A DNA stretch of 64,000 nt, from contig VXAY01002880.1 in the NCBI GenBank assembly GCA_013399855.1, positions 787,877-851,876 on the forward strand. The letters are read 5' to 3'. This DNA comes from Oxyruncus cristatus (taxonomy: Eukaryota > Chordata > Aves > Passeriformes > Cotingidae). The position numbers and the translations under genes are program-made. The notes beneath the pieces were generated by a model, which made no database searches, was not told the origin of the DNA, and was given only the letters and a program-made list of their open reading frames with translations. Numbering within the stretch: the first letter of the stretch is position 1; every line of letters begins with the position of its first letter. Shown here one piece after another: positions 26,187-38,022 of this stretch.

Positions 26187-27693
26187 ACAGCAGGGTTAGT
26201 GACTATAAATCAATATCTGAATTTTAATTTTAATTTATGTATTTTCTTCTTCACATTCCTTTGATGTTACTGATAAAAAAAAAGATATATATGACACACT
26301 GAGCAACCTGTTTATATTGGCTGACTTTCAATAATAAAATGCCTCAGTCAGGTAAAGGGAATTTTTGTGAGAGTTTTCATTTAATTATAAAATTAAAATA
26401 AAAAAAAGAAATAAACTATTCATTTTACTGAACTCTTATTAGTCCCCAATATTTATTGATTTTGATATCAAATGCATGTATGTATTTTTCCAAATGTTTT
26501 GCAGAACAAAACCAAAGTATACTGTAACTGCTAAAAAAATCAGTCCTTCAGTGTTATTCCATATTTTCTACATGATGAACAGAGGGCTAACAGTGTTACA
26601 GCCAGCCAATATCCTGAGCTTATGCAGTCTAAAGAGCTCACTTGACAATCCAATTAATCAGTTAGCTCACTAAAATTATAAATCATATAATACTTGCCAC
26701 ATGTAAAATATTTTTATTAATAATTTACTTTTTAGAATAATGTTATGTTGCCACTTTACAAAAATAAATAAATATTACTTCACATTCAAGGATTGCTCAT
26801 ATCAGGAAATTTAGTCTTTTCCCTATTGTTCGATGACAATAAAGATTTACATTTGGCAACCTTTTACTGAGATTTTTTGTGCTGTTTTCAGATTGCATTG
26901 TAGAAACGAGGGCAGTTCTAGTGTTTTGTCCTTTGGTTTTCCTCTGACATTCTTGTGCTAGAATTGTAATGCCACGTTTCAGTCCTTCCCAAAAATTGTT
27001 TCTCAACCTTGTTAACTCTAAGTCTATGAGGATTTAAGTTTGGTAAGTTACTTGATTTTCTTTTATGTATTTATAATCTTGAAATAGACAACACATTAAT
27101 TATTCAACCTAAAAGAAATTTTCTCATAACCATGAAGACTCAAGGGATTTCATAAGAACTTTTCAATCGAAAGTACTAAGCAAATATAATCCAAAATCAA
27201 AATGATCAAGGTATCATCAGAAAAATCACTTCTGAGTAGAAGTAAAATATACATATTTTATATTCTCTTTTCCTTTTTTTTTTTTTCTTCTTTATGTCCC
27301 AGTTGGTAGTTGGTGATTCTGACAAGCGGTGATTCTGTGTATTTAACAAAGCTCCAAGCTTTCAAGATCTTATACAATAGCGACTTTCTGATTAAGAGAG
27401 GAAGTTCATATTTTAATGATGCTATCTTGAGACTTTGGCATCTTCCATATCTGTAGATAAATGACAGATTGAAAATTTTTAGCCATCTTATTTAAAAGTA
27501 GTAAATGTCATATACCAAAGTAAGCATTATCCTGACCAGTCATATAACAGATAAAGATGAAAGTGACAAGGAAGTAAGTTCAAATTATTCAGTAAATTGG
27601 TTTTCATATCAGTCATTCACAGTCACTTCAATCAGAGCTTAAAAAAGTAATTTTAAGTAATTTTACCTCACAATTAATAATTTTAATTTATTG
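26187..27693. other. AT-rich noncoding DNA
   Basis: Nothing recognised apart from A/T homopolymer runs, for example the T-run near 27275. Confidence 0.55.
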
Positions 27694-27698
27694 TACAT

Positions 27699-28739
27699 TG
27701 TCTCAGTTTAATGAGACAAAAGTGTTTTGCTAAGGAGGATGAGTTATGAGGAAGACCAAAACTCTTCTCTCTAAGCAATTGTAAATCTGAAATTAAGAGG
27801 CTCCAATTGAGAAAGTGTGGAGAAAGGAAAAATAACAGCCTTTTATTAAAGGATATATGTATATTGGCAGAACAACAAAAGAACACAAAACAAAACCAAA
27901 CAATAATCCTATACCCAAAAATCCCTTTCAATGAAAAGTAAACAGTTCAGTTTGCACTTTTTGGTGCAATTCTAAGCACTGTCAGCAGGGGGGCGCTGTT
28001 GGATCTCTGGAGGTGCAGAGCCTGCAGTGCTCGGGGTTGGCCGACAGGAGGTGCTGCTGGGCTCTGGCGGTCACCATGTGGAGGTCCTTGGTGTGCTGGG
28101 GGAGCCAAAATGGAGCCCTTCCCTCCCCCTCACTGGGAAGAGGAAAACGAAGAAAGAAGGGTTCTTCCCAAAGGGAACTCACGCTGTCTGCGGCTGGCCC
28201 TGTGACTTCCCCTTTCTTCACTGGTGTGCACAAAAACCACTGCCAAAACCAAGGGAGCGAGGGAGGGAAAAACAAAGATGATTCTCTTTCCAAATACTTC
28301 CTCTCCAATGAAGTCCAAGCAGGTCCACCCAGGCAGGAAGGGGTGGGGAAAGGGGTAGAGACAGGGTGCCAGCAAGCTGGGTCCAGAGGGAAAAAAANNN
28401 NNNNNNNNNNNNNNNNNNNNNNNNNNNNNNNNNNNNNNNNNNNNNNNNNNNNNNNNNNNNNNNNNNNNNNNNNNNNNNNNNNNNNNNNNNNNNNNNNNNN
28501 NNNNNNNNNNNNNNNNNNNNNNNNNNNNNNNNNNGGGAAAAAAAAAAACAAAGAAAAGAGTCTCCCAGCCCCTCCCCAGGCCATTAGCCTGGAATGTCCA
28601 TCTGCTGGCCAGTTCTTTTGTGTTAGTCAAATACCCAAGGCAAACCCAGCCTGCCCATTCAAACTTCCCTACCACAGGGTGGGGCAGGGGGAGGGGAAAA
28701 TTCCGTGTTTAGTTTTTTAGAACAAGTGAACCCATGACA
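27699..28739 (-). mobile_element. Solo ERV LTR, family C-like, with target duplication and gap
   Basis: On the minus strand the element starts TGTCATGGGTTCACTTG and ends CTGAGACA, giving TGTC/GACA termini. A perfect TACAT flanks it (27694-27698 and 28740-28744). The 5' two-thirds are GC-rich and the 3' third AT-rich, with AATAAA on the minus strand at 27842-27847. An assembly gap (28398-28534) interrupts a long homopolymer (T on the minus strand). The apparent open frames of up to 235 codons across the gap are created by reading through N and are not genes. The TGTCATGG start and overall layout resemble the LTR at 20632-22033, but the two are not obviously the same subfamily. Confidence 0.8.
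28398..28534. other. Assembly gap of 137 N
   Basis: A run of N bounded on the left by GGGAAAAAAA and on the right by GGGAAAAAAAAAA, so the gap lies in or beside a long A-run inside an LTR. The true length is unknown. Confidence 0.99.
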
Positions 28740-28744
28740 TACAT

Positions 28745-29690
28745 TCATTGCTACTCTTCCTAGGCTACTGTGAAATGTTTCAAGTGATGGAATTTCTATC
28801 ATGTCTCCTGGGAATGTACTTCACACTCTACAGATCTCATTGTCAACACTTTTCTTAATGTCTTTTTTTTTTAAGTCCTTAAAATCACGGTCAGAATATT
28901 CCTTCTACATTCTTAAGTAATTTCTTACATAATTTATATTTTCTTTAATTTTATGAGGTCTGGAATGCCTTAGCTTGATACTTCTTAATCCTACTTACAT
29001 AAGCAATCTGTGATCATATGTCTAATCTCTCTGGAACTGTTATCTTTCTTGTAAGTCTTCTACCTTTTATTATACCATCACCTATGAATAATATTCATGC
29101 AGTGTCCTTTAAATCTTCCAGAACATAAACGAGCGTATTGAATAAGACTGTGCCTAGGATAAGTTCCCCTTATTCCTCATCAACACATCATTGCAATAAA
29201 AAGCAATAACTTGCCATTTTTCATAACAGTTCCTTTTATTAAAAAGTCCTCACAAAGAAATTAAATTCCGATATTCCTGAGATCTTTCTTCTAAATTAAA
29301 CTTCACTATATGACTGAAATCTGTACATACTACATGTAAGTTCTCACTTTATTAATTAATATGCAAGTTTTTTAGAAAAGTTGTATTTCAAAAGCTCTTT
29401 AGTTACAGATATATCAACCTTTCCTTTAATCTCTTTGCTCTGTCAGGTTTTTTTTGGCTGCCTATAAGATAGATTTTGGTGCAAATTGGCATAAATGTTC
29501 TGTGTGGAGCCAGCTGAGAAAAAGAATTTTTTCTGCTAGACTACTATTAAGATAAACCAATGTCAACAGCTTAATTTTGAATCTATACTCTGTGCCTGTC
29601 TTTTATTTTTGAGAAACAAGTAAAAACAGGATTTTTTTTTTTTTTAAATTCCATTATATACAGATATTTACATTATAAACAGATATATTA
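28745..29690. other. AT-rich noncoding DNA
   Basis: Nothing recognised. Confidence 0.55.
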
Positions 29691-29828
29691 CAGAACATGC
29701 CAAGCTGGAAGGGACCCACAAGGATCATCGAGTCCAAGTTCTGGCCCTTCACAGGACCATCCCCGAGACTCACACCATGTGTGATTTGTGATACTTGGGA
29801 CTATCGTCCAAACGTTTCTTGAACTCTC
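29691..29828 (-). mobile_element. CR1-type 3' end, short
   Basis: The plus strand has GCTGGAAGGGACCCACAAGG, ATCATCGAGTCCAAGTTCTG, CACACCATGTGTG and CGTTTCTTGAACTCT, in the order of one CR1 3' subfamily in reverse complement. Only the terminal 140 bp is present, and the octamer tail is decayed to CAGAACATGCC. Confidence 0.75.
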
Positions 29829-32800
29829 AATATGCTTTTTTTTCTTCTTTTTAAATTTATTTCTGATTTAACTTGCAGTTCCTACTTGATTATTCATTTG
29901 AACTCATCAAAATAACTTAATTAGTTAATTTTGATTACAAGTCCTGCCAAATTTTATTATGAAAGGTAGGCTTAAGAATTCTCCTTAGAATAAGCGATCA
30001 ATTTAGGCAGAATATTTCAATTTGTGATCATTATATTAAATTCTTTTTTCCTTGAGATCCCTGAAGCAATCTTCAACTCTCTTAAGTCTCGTTTTGCTGA
30101 CCCTGTTTTTTAAATTTGTCATAAATTATAACCATGTTATAAAATACTTCATCATAATACTCTATCATAATTTAACCTGATAATGTAATATTCAAATTTA
30201 TGTGAATGATTGGATTTGCTGATCATCATCTTCAAAAGAAGATTTTCAGATTATTTACTCTTTTTGTCAGCGGGTTTCATTGTCACCCTCTCTCAAGCTT
30301 GCAGGTATTCTTTCCCCATGTCAACTACATATTTTGTAGTGCTCCTTAATTCTAAACACCTCCAGCTATGCATTTTTTTCCCTCTTCCTCACTGGATTCA
30401 AATTCCTTTATAGTCAACATATCCACTTCTCTTACATGGGCATTTTTAGTAAATTTCTCAGAAAGTTTCCTGTTCAAGAGGAATATCCAATTGATCAAAT
30501 CTAATTTTCCTTCTGCCTTTAACAGAGTTGACCTGCCTTTCAAGATTTCTTGCCTTTTCAGTTAGACCAAAAAGAAAAAATATTATATGTAGAAGCGATG
30601 GAGAGATGAGAGCCAGAAATAATGATTTTTACTCTTATCCTACTCTGGTTTTTTTCGGTGACCTTTACAAATAACTTAAAATACCTTTGTCAGTATTTTT
30701 GGTCAAAATTAAAGATTTTTTTTTCATTCTTAAAGTTCATATTTTGTGTTTCAAAACATTTCTTATTATTCATGAACTAGTTTCTTTCAAATATAATGTC
30801 TACAACTAAATCATAACATACTCAAAATCAAGATATTTTGCTGTAAATGAAGTTGATAAAATCAGTATCTACATTCAGTCATTAGACTTTTTTCTAATTT
30901 TATAACTTCATTGTTGGTGGTGTAAGTTACATGGTATGTTTTACTTACAACATAAAATGACACAGCTATCTTTTCTAGAAAATTTTCTGTCTAAAATCAG
31001 AGGCAATGCCAATAGTCATGCAATTAGCAATCCCTGAGAGAAGTCACAAGATGAGAATTTTTGCACCATGTCCCATTGTGAAGTCATACGCAAGATATTC
31101 AAAATCTGAAAGGCTTTTCTCAGAGAAAAGCCAAAAGCAAATCAGTAAATTATAGTGTCAGCATTGCTCGCTTTGCCCAATATTTATCTTCCCTAGGAAA
31201 AGAAAAAAAAAAAAGAGTTGCATGTTTTATATAAGAATATCAATGTTTAATTTTGAATTTTCTTGTCTATGACAAAATCTAATCATTTAAAAAATAATGT
31301 ATTTTCAGAAGGCATGAATTTCTTTAATTCCTTTAAACAACCAACTCCAGATGGAAAAATATTTAATTCTGCACAAAGTATAACCACATTCTTGTGTTTT
31401 TTGGCAACCTAATTACTCACTGGTACGAATTAATTGTAGGTACACTGATGCAGATAGTTTTTTTTAGGCTTTAGATGCATTTTATTTAAGTCTATTTAGT
31501 TTACACTAAGGACAGTACCCTTAACTGCCAAGTAAGAATTTATTGCACCTTGTGCTGTGCCCTTCTACTGTGAATGTTTTATGAAGTACTCTTAAAACAA
31601 TATTTAATGAAAGTTAAATCTAGTAAAAAATATCATATGAGTATCTACAGGAAGAAAATGAGCATAATAGAAGATCAGAGCAAATGTATCCAGACCTGAA
31701 TCAAGGTTCAGCAGAACTTACTGCTGTGTTCACTTCAGTTTTCTAAGCAGATCTTCAATACGTATCTCTGTCTCAGGTCTGAGCTATTTTTTGCTTAGCT
31801 GTCACTATCTTGTGATCTTAACTTATTCCTTCAGGCTTTTGGGAGCCTTTGCCATGAGTGTGTCAATATGCACATGGGCATTTTACTGCTGTAACTGAAC
31901 TTTCCAAGTGATCTTCTAGAAGTGTACACATGCTCAGATATTGCAAATACGACTAATTCCAGTTTTGACTGGGTGTGGGCTTTTAAGAACAACAATTAAA
32001 ATGTAAATGGGAAACAATTCTCTGTTATGGTTATGTAAAATTGTGGATGGAGAGAATTCTGGACCTATGAAACATAAAAGAGGATTTTTAATACTTGAAA
32101 AATAGGATCACAGATAAGATCACACATGCTCTGTGTCTTTGTGGAAGACCTGAATCAACATTACTAGGTTTGGCCACATTTACAACTATTATTAGTACAA
32201 TCTTTATCTTCCCAATTGTAATAGATCTGACCTAAACTAATTTAGAAGTTCTCTTAAAATATTTAAGAGTTCCTTAAAAATTTAGGAGAGCAGTAATTTG
32301 CATTCTGTTTAGAAATTGAGATAAAAACGTCACCTCTGCAAGAGTAAAACTACATGTTCAATATATTAGTCTAATAGGTGTTTAGTAGGTGTATATTGTC
32401 TTTCTCCTCTCTTTGTTTCAGCATAAATTCAAATCTGCTCACACAGCAAAGCCGCTTCAGATTGCCATCTTGGCCATAAACTAATGACCGCATTTCTGTC
32501 TCTTTAACTTAGTTAAATCAGACAAATGAGAGTTAGAGTTAATATGAAAGAGGAAGCCAACATATATCTAGGAGTGATGATCAGTGTCTTACTCCTGGGA
32601 ACCATCAAGTTGGCTGAAGCTTCATCCAAAAGATAAGTGAAACAATCCTGAATCAACTTCGTCTCTTATCTTAGCAGAGTGACTTCTTCCATAAAAGTAG
32701 GTGTGGTTTCCTAAACTCAGAAGTTCCAAGAGCTCACACTTAAACCTGAATAAGGTTGAACCTAATGGTCAACAGTCTTTAATAACAAGATAACCTAAAA

Positions 32801-34252
32801 TTCTCTGCTGGTTCTTTCTGACATTAATGAATTGTCTAATTTGAATCTTTCTCCAAATGCTTTTGATACTGGTGTGATATTCCTCAATATGGATTAGAAA
32901 TATTAATTTGTCTACAAGCTCTATCATTGAGTGCCAATTTCAGAGTGAAGAAAGGTTTTAAAATGAAAACAGGAATAAAAAAAATGAGAAAAAATTAAGT
33001 GGCAAATGGACAGTATTCTTCAAGTGCAGAAGGAAATTTAGGTTAGCAATCTCTGGTGTAAATAATATGCTAATGCTGTGTAATAGGCATTTTTGTGAAA
33101 CAAGAACAATGCTTTACCTCACAATCTTTTCAAATTGAATGTCATTCAGAGAATGGGGCTTTGCCTGATTCTAGAGTAGCCCCATATGTACCATAGCAAA
33201 GTGGAGCTGAGGAATCTGGAACCTAAAGAAGGTCTGAAATTTTCAGTAATTCTGCACTAATTTCTGGTGTGTATTTTAAAATAAAGAGTTGTTAATGTAA
33301 AAAATGCAATTTAATTGCTGAATTAAAAACTTAGAATTTCATTACTAAATTGCAATTATTTAGCTCTTTGTCATACAAAATTTCTACTGTCTTCTCTTGT
33401 TTAAAATGACAATGTTGTCTATAATGCCAAATTAATTAAATGGGTAGGGTAACTCCCATCTCTTCATGAAATTTTTTTTATGGTATTTGGATTGATTGTT
33501 TTTATGGTTATTAAAACTCTATATAGTTTACATGTTGATCTAAAGACTAAAAATTATGTAAATTTGTTGTCAATTATTAATGCCATGCTCCTATAGAATG
33601 TTTGATGTGTTTTTTATCCGGGTTCCTCTGGTAGTAAAATAGATGATATAATAATAGGCTGTAGCTGAGAAAAAAATCGTTGCATAAGGAATAGAAAAAA
33701 TCAAAATGGTGTTTCTAAATACTTTAGAAGTCTAAGACAGTATTAATTCCTTTTTTGTCTAAGTCTCATGGCCTGGACCCATTTTTATTCTGCAATTTCC
33801 ACATGCATTACCCTACCTCTAAAGCTAATGCCATAAAATTGGGAGTGTACCTCTTGTGACATATTGAAACAGAACAAAAATTAATAGGGAGAGATGAAAA
33901 GGAAACTCTTCTGCAAGATTTTGCAAGAGTTTCTTATATGCAACAATATGTTCCACGTATGAAATTCAATGCTGTAATCATATTCACAAGGAAAAATGCA
34001 TCTTACTGCCTAACACTTTAACTTGCTTATTCATAATATAAATCACTGTGATGATTACATTTATATGGGATATTCTCATCTTTGGATGCAGAAAATTTCT
34101 AATATTGAATATCAAATTGATTTTCTTTGTATACAATGTAGATAGCTGATTCTATCTTATCCCACGGAAAAACTGGAGGAAAGTCTCAGTTTTTGTCTGT
34201 GCAAGACATGAGCATTCCAAATTTTCAAAGCATAATGCAGCTGTACTAAGAA
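29829..34252. other. AT-rich noncoding DNA
   Basis: No gene, RNA gene or transposon recognised on either strand. It has very low GC with many short A/T runs. The longest open frames are under 70 codons. Confidence 0.55.
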
Positions 34253-34558
34253 GTTGTTGTGGCAGCTAAGCATCACACAGCTGCTTACTCACTCCTACCT
34301 AAATGTGTTGGAGGAGAGAATTGGAAGGGCAAAAGTGAGAAAACTTGTGGTTTAAGGTAAAGACAATTTAGTCTATTACACAAAAACTTTGTGTACAAGG
34401 AAAGCAAAATAGAATTCCTTCGCAATTTCCTATCAGTAGGCAGATGTTAAGTCATCTCCATGAAAGCAGGTCTCCATGATGGATAACAATAACTTGGAAA
34501 GACAAATGCCATAACTCTAAACTTTCCCCTTTCTATCTTTCTTTATCAATATATGGCA
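34253..34558 (-). mobile_element. Fragment of avian ERV LTR, family A
   Basis: Shared order with the copies at 49971 and 60112: GGCAGCTAAGCATCACACAG, then GCTTACTCACTCC, GGGCAAAAGTGAGAAAACTT, GGAAAGCAAAATAGAATTCC, AGGCAGATGTTAAGTCATC and ACTTGGAAAGACAAATGCC. The half beyond the TATA region is missing. No target duplication was found. Confidence 0.75.
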
Positions 34559-34688
34559 AAAGTTATCCTTCCAAGCCTTTCATCTTCTCATAGATGCCAA
34601 GTATCCAAATAGTTTTGGAGAGTAACCGCTTGATAATAGTGTCTTAGGTAGAATGATTTTTTCCTGCCCACATTGAAAAAAAGAAATT

Positions 34689-34860
34689 GAAAAGAAAAGA
34701 AAAGAAAAGAAAAGAAAAGAAAAGAAAAGAAAAGAAAAGAAAAGAAAAGAAAAGAAAAGAAAAGAAAAGAAAAGAAAAGAAAAGAAAAGAAAAGAAAAGA
34801 AAAGAAAAGAAAAGAAAAGAAAAGAAAGGAAAGAAAAAGAAAAGAAAAGAAAAGAAAAAA
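34689..34860 (+). repeat. (AAAAG)n microsatellite, about 34 units
   Basis: Perfect pentanucleotide repeat to about 34824, then interrupted. The minus-strand open frames here that translate as repeated FLFFS (34580-35131, 34588-34869, 34644-34916) are products of the repeat, not genes. Confidence 0.98.
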
Positions 34861-35292
34861 ATTTGACATATTTTTCTACAGGTGTGAAGTAGTAAATTTC
34901 TGGTATTGAATGCCAAACTACTTTAAAGATACTAAAAGGGAGCCTTTCAATTTTTGCTAGTTTATGCATCTTGTTTCTTATCTGCCCTACAGCTGGAGGT
35001 TTCAGTGTTACTTTGCAGAATTTTCTTTCTGTGTTTGCAACATAAAACTTTATAGAACAGCTCATAGTGTTGGTGTTTCTACTTGGTACACAAATGCAGT
35101 ATGCAGAGACTCCACAGCTGATGAATTCCATCAGTAGCTGATATGTTCACTGTATGGTGCAGTGTTCATATTTCATTTCAGGTAAACTTCTTATTTTAAT
35201 TAGCATCTATTTTTCTGGTTTAAACCCCTTACACTGAAGTGAATGATATGGTACTAGTCCATAGGTGGTATCTGAAAGATACGTGAGTATTT
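34861..35292. other. Noncoding DNA
   Basis: Nothing recognised between the microsatellite and the ERVL-type LTR. Confidence 0.5.
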
Positions 35293-35297
35293 AACAC

Positions 35298-36356
35298 CGT
35301 ATTTGGTTTACCTGGTAGGGGGTTGATAGCAGAGGGGCTACAAGGAAGGTTTCTGTAATATGACAGAAGCTACTCCAGTGTTGGACAAAGCTTGTTTCAG
35401 TTGGCTGCAAGACAGACCCGTTGCTGGTCAAAGCTGAAGAAATCAAAGGGGTTGGTAGTGCCTCTGTGAGAACATATTTAAGAAAAGGTAAAAAAATACT
35501 ATGCAACATCTGTGACAGAGAAGTGAGACTGTATGACACAGCCCTGCGGACACAAATGTCAGCGAAGAGAGAGGAGGTGCTCCAGATGACAAAGCAGAGA
35601 TTGCCCTGCAGCACACGGAGGACTGTGAAGCAGATATACACACTGAAGACCATGAAGGACCCCACAGAACAGCAGGCATATGTTCCCCGAAGGAAGCTGT
35701 GACCCTGTGGAGAGCCCACCCTGGAGCAGGCTCCTGGCAGGAACTGTTGCCCAAGAAAAGCAGTCCACACAGCAACAGGTTTTTGTCAGGACCTCTGAAC
35801 CTGTGGAGGACCCACAGTGGAGCAGTCTGTTCCTGAAGGACACTACCCTGTGAAAAGGACTCACACTGGAGCAGTTCCTGAAGAACTCCAGCCCATAGGA
35901 ATAATCCATTTTGGAGAAGTTTCTTAATACAGAAAGACTGTATTCAGTGGGAGATACCCCACACTGGAGTTGGGGGAAGGGAATGAAAAGGAGCAACAGA
36001 GACAATGTGCTATGAACTGACCACAAACCCCATTCCCCACCCCTGTGCACTGCTCAGATGGGGAGGAGATAGAAGACATAAGAGGGAATTTGAAACTGGA
36101 AGGAAGGTAGAGTTGAGGGGAAACCTTTTAAGTTTTAGGTTTCTTCGTTTCTCACTTTCCTACTTTCTTATTAAGTGGCATTAAATTATATCAGTTTCCC
36201 TGCATTGAGACTGTTTTGCCCATGGTAGTACTTGGTAAGTCATCTCCCTGCCCTTATTTCTAAACCTTTTGTTTCTCCCTCTGTCCTGTTGGTAGAGGGG
36301 GACTGACAGTGTAGCTTGGTGAGCAGCTGGCAGCCAGCCAAGGTCGATCCACTGCA
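35298..36356 (+). mobile_element. ERVL-type solo LTR, family B, about 1.06 kb
   Basis: The avian LTR is recognised from memory by its imperfect tandem units of about 45 bp built on CACRCTGGAGCAG (35708-35960), a TATTTAAG box at 35475-35482 in the expected upstream position, a downstream block of GACTGACCACAAACCCCATT and GACTGTTTTGCCCATGG, and the end GCCAGCCAAGGTCGATCCA. Flanks are AACAC (35293-35297) and AGCAC (36357-36361), a 5-bp target duplication with one transition. The first dinucleotide is CG instead of TG and the last is CA. A second copy, inverted, lies at 40568-41698. No internal retroviral genes are seen. Confidence 0.85.
35475..35482 (+). promoter_or_regulatory. TATA-like box of the ERVL-type LTR
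   Basis: TATTTAAG in the context AACATATTTAAGAAAAGG, placed about 180 bp into the LTR as in other copies of this family known from memory. It is probably inactive in this old copy. Confidence 0.5.
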
Positions 36357-36539
36357 AGCACATATGAAGGCCAAAAATGAAGCATCCAAAATAAAGTTTT
36401 AAAGTAGTTCTTGAATCAGTCAGATATACTCAGTTCAGCAAACAAGGCTGCCAAAGAATTACACAGCTCTTAATGGCCTGTGTGAAAGAGAGAAGAGGAG
36501 GGTGGTGCCTGAGGCTTCAGGGGACTGACAGAGAGGGCA

Positions 36540-36905
36540 TGACTATGGTGGTTCTGTGTCACAAGTCAGTCCCTGGCCTGGCTGGAGCAACTGTCCCAAT
36601 GCATCAGAGGAGACCTTACTGCATCTAGACTCCATAAGAAGTTTAAAAGTGAGGGGATCCACTCTCAACCTTGTGACCCAATGGAAGGGTCTCTGTCTCT
36701 GTGCAAAGCTTTCTAACTCGATTTTGCTTTGTGTCATTCTTCAATGCAGTAATTAATAAGATGAACCTTGCTACCAAAATTATTGAACTTTGGTAAACTA
36801 CTGTTAAACTTTCTGAAATTCCATCAAATTTGTTGAACTTTATAAGTTTCCCTCAATAAAACATGTTGCTGCTTCTCTCTTTTGAGTGAGGTGCATTCCA
36901 CTCAT
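36540..36905 (+). mobile_element. Possible LTR 3' part with polyadenylation signal
   Basis: The segment contains AAAAGTGAGGGGATCCACTC, then GACCCAATGGAAGGGTCTCTG, a CATTCTTCAATGCAGTAATT block and, near its end, CCTCAATAAAACATGTTGC (AATAAA at 36855-36860) followed by TTTTGAGTGAGGTGCATTCC. This looks like the R/U5 part of an avian ERV LTR. No 5' end and no target duplication were found, so it may be a different repeat. Confidence 0.38.
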
Positions 36906-36931
36906 CTGTGACATGACTGCTGGACAAAACC

Positions 36932-38022
36932 ACATTGGATGAGAAGTGCCAGCATAGATTTACCAAGGGCAAATAGCACCTGAAGGACCTGACTGCTTTC
37001 TGTAATAACTCATTCTGTGAACAACAGTGGAAGCTGTTCAATCTGAGTAATAAGGAGTTTGACATATGTTCTTGCAGCCAAATTGGGAAGGTGTACTGCA
37101 ATATAGAAAAGTGGCAGGAATGCTGGCCTGAATGGGCTATGATTAGCTGAGTAAAATCCACCTGGATGCCAGTAAACAGTGATGCTCCTCAGAGATGCAG
37201 ACTGGGGCCAGTAGTGTTGAACATCTTCATTAGCGGTCTGAATGTTGTGTAAGGATGCACTTTTAGAAAGTAGTATTTCTGAGAACAAAGATGTGATGAG
37301 AGAACAGGAGCGATAGAGAAGAAGCTTAATGAAGTTCAACAAAGGCAAGTGAATAATCCCATGCAGCTGGGGACTGAATGGCTGGAAACTGCCTCTGCAG
37401 AAAAAGATCTGGGATTCCTGTGGGCAATAGGGTGAATGTAAGCCAGCAAGGTGAGCTTTCAGCTCAGAAGGCCATTGTATAATAGATTGCATTAAGAAGA
37501 GTAGAGACAGCAGGTCTCCACCGGCAATTCTGAATAAATTCAGAGTACTGCATCGAGTTTTTATTTTCCAGTAGAAATAAAAAAAATTAGTAGAAGTCTG
37601 CAAAGATGATTAAAGGCTTGAAATATATGATATATAGAAGGAGAATGAAAGAATTGTTTCATCAGTTTTGAGAAGGAAAACTGAGGAAGAATCTTACTGT
37701 GGACTTCAAAAATGGGAGGATAGAAAGATGAGAGAACCAGAATTTTTAGAGTTTTCTAGCAGAGAAGTGAAAAACAAGGGGGATAAGTTTTAGCAAAAGA
37801 AATAGTGATTAGAATTTAAGAACATGTACTCACAAGGGGTGTGTTTAAACACTAGAACAGGTCATCAGAGAGATTATGTAATCTCTATTCTTGCACATAC
37901 TCAAAATGTGACTGAATTTAACCATATACAGTTTTAACCTGGAAATTTGGTCTACGTTCAAAATGGTCCTTGTTTGCATAAGAGGAAGTTGAATTAGTCC
38001 CTTCCAGCCTATGAGTTTGGTT
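36932..38022 (+). mobile_element. Old, heavily mutated CR1 ORF2 and 3' end
   Basis: The plus strand follows CR1 ORF2 from the reverse transcriptase fingers to the tail, with many frameshifts. GCATAGATTTACCAAGGGCA comes from the finger region. CTGGATGCCAGTAAACAGTG followed by CAGACTGGGGCCAGTAGTG corresponds to the PQGSVLGPVL block. TGGCTGGAAACTGCCTCTGC and AGAAAAAGATCTGGGATTCC correspond to the AEKDLG block. The 3' end shows a TTAGTCCCTTCCAGCCTATG block at about 38000. Large stretches are unalignable by eye. Confidence 0.75.

Noticed and set aside
28013..28720. Longest open frames in the window (235 and 200 codons) on both strands
   Set aside because: They run through 137 N that cannot contain stops; the region is an LTR, and no domain is seen.
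34580..35131. 183-codon minus-strand frame rich in FLFFS
   Set aside because: Produced by the AAAAG microsatellite.
36540..36737. Overlapping 64-66-codon frames as a small gene
   Set aside because: Both strands are open over the same bases in LTR-like sequence, without a domain.
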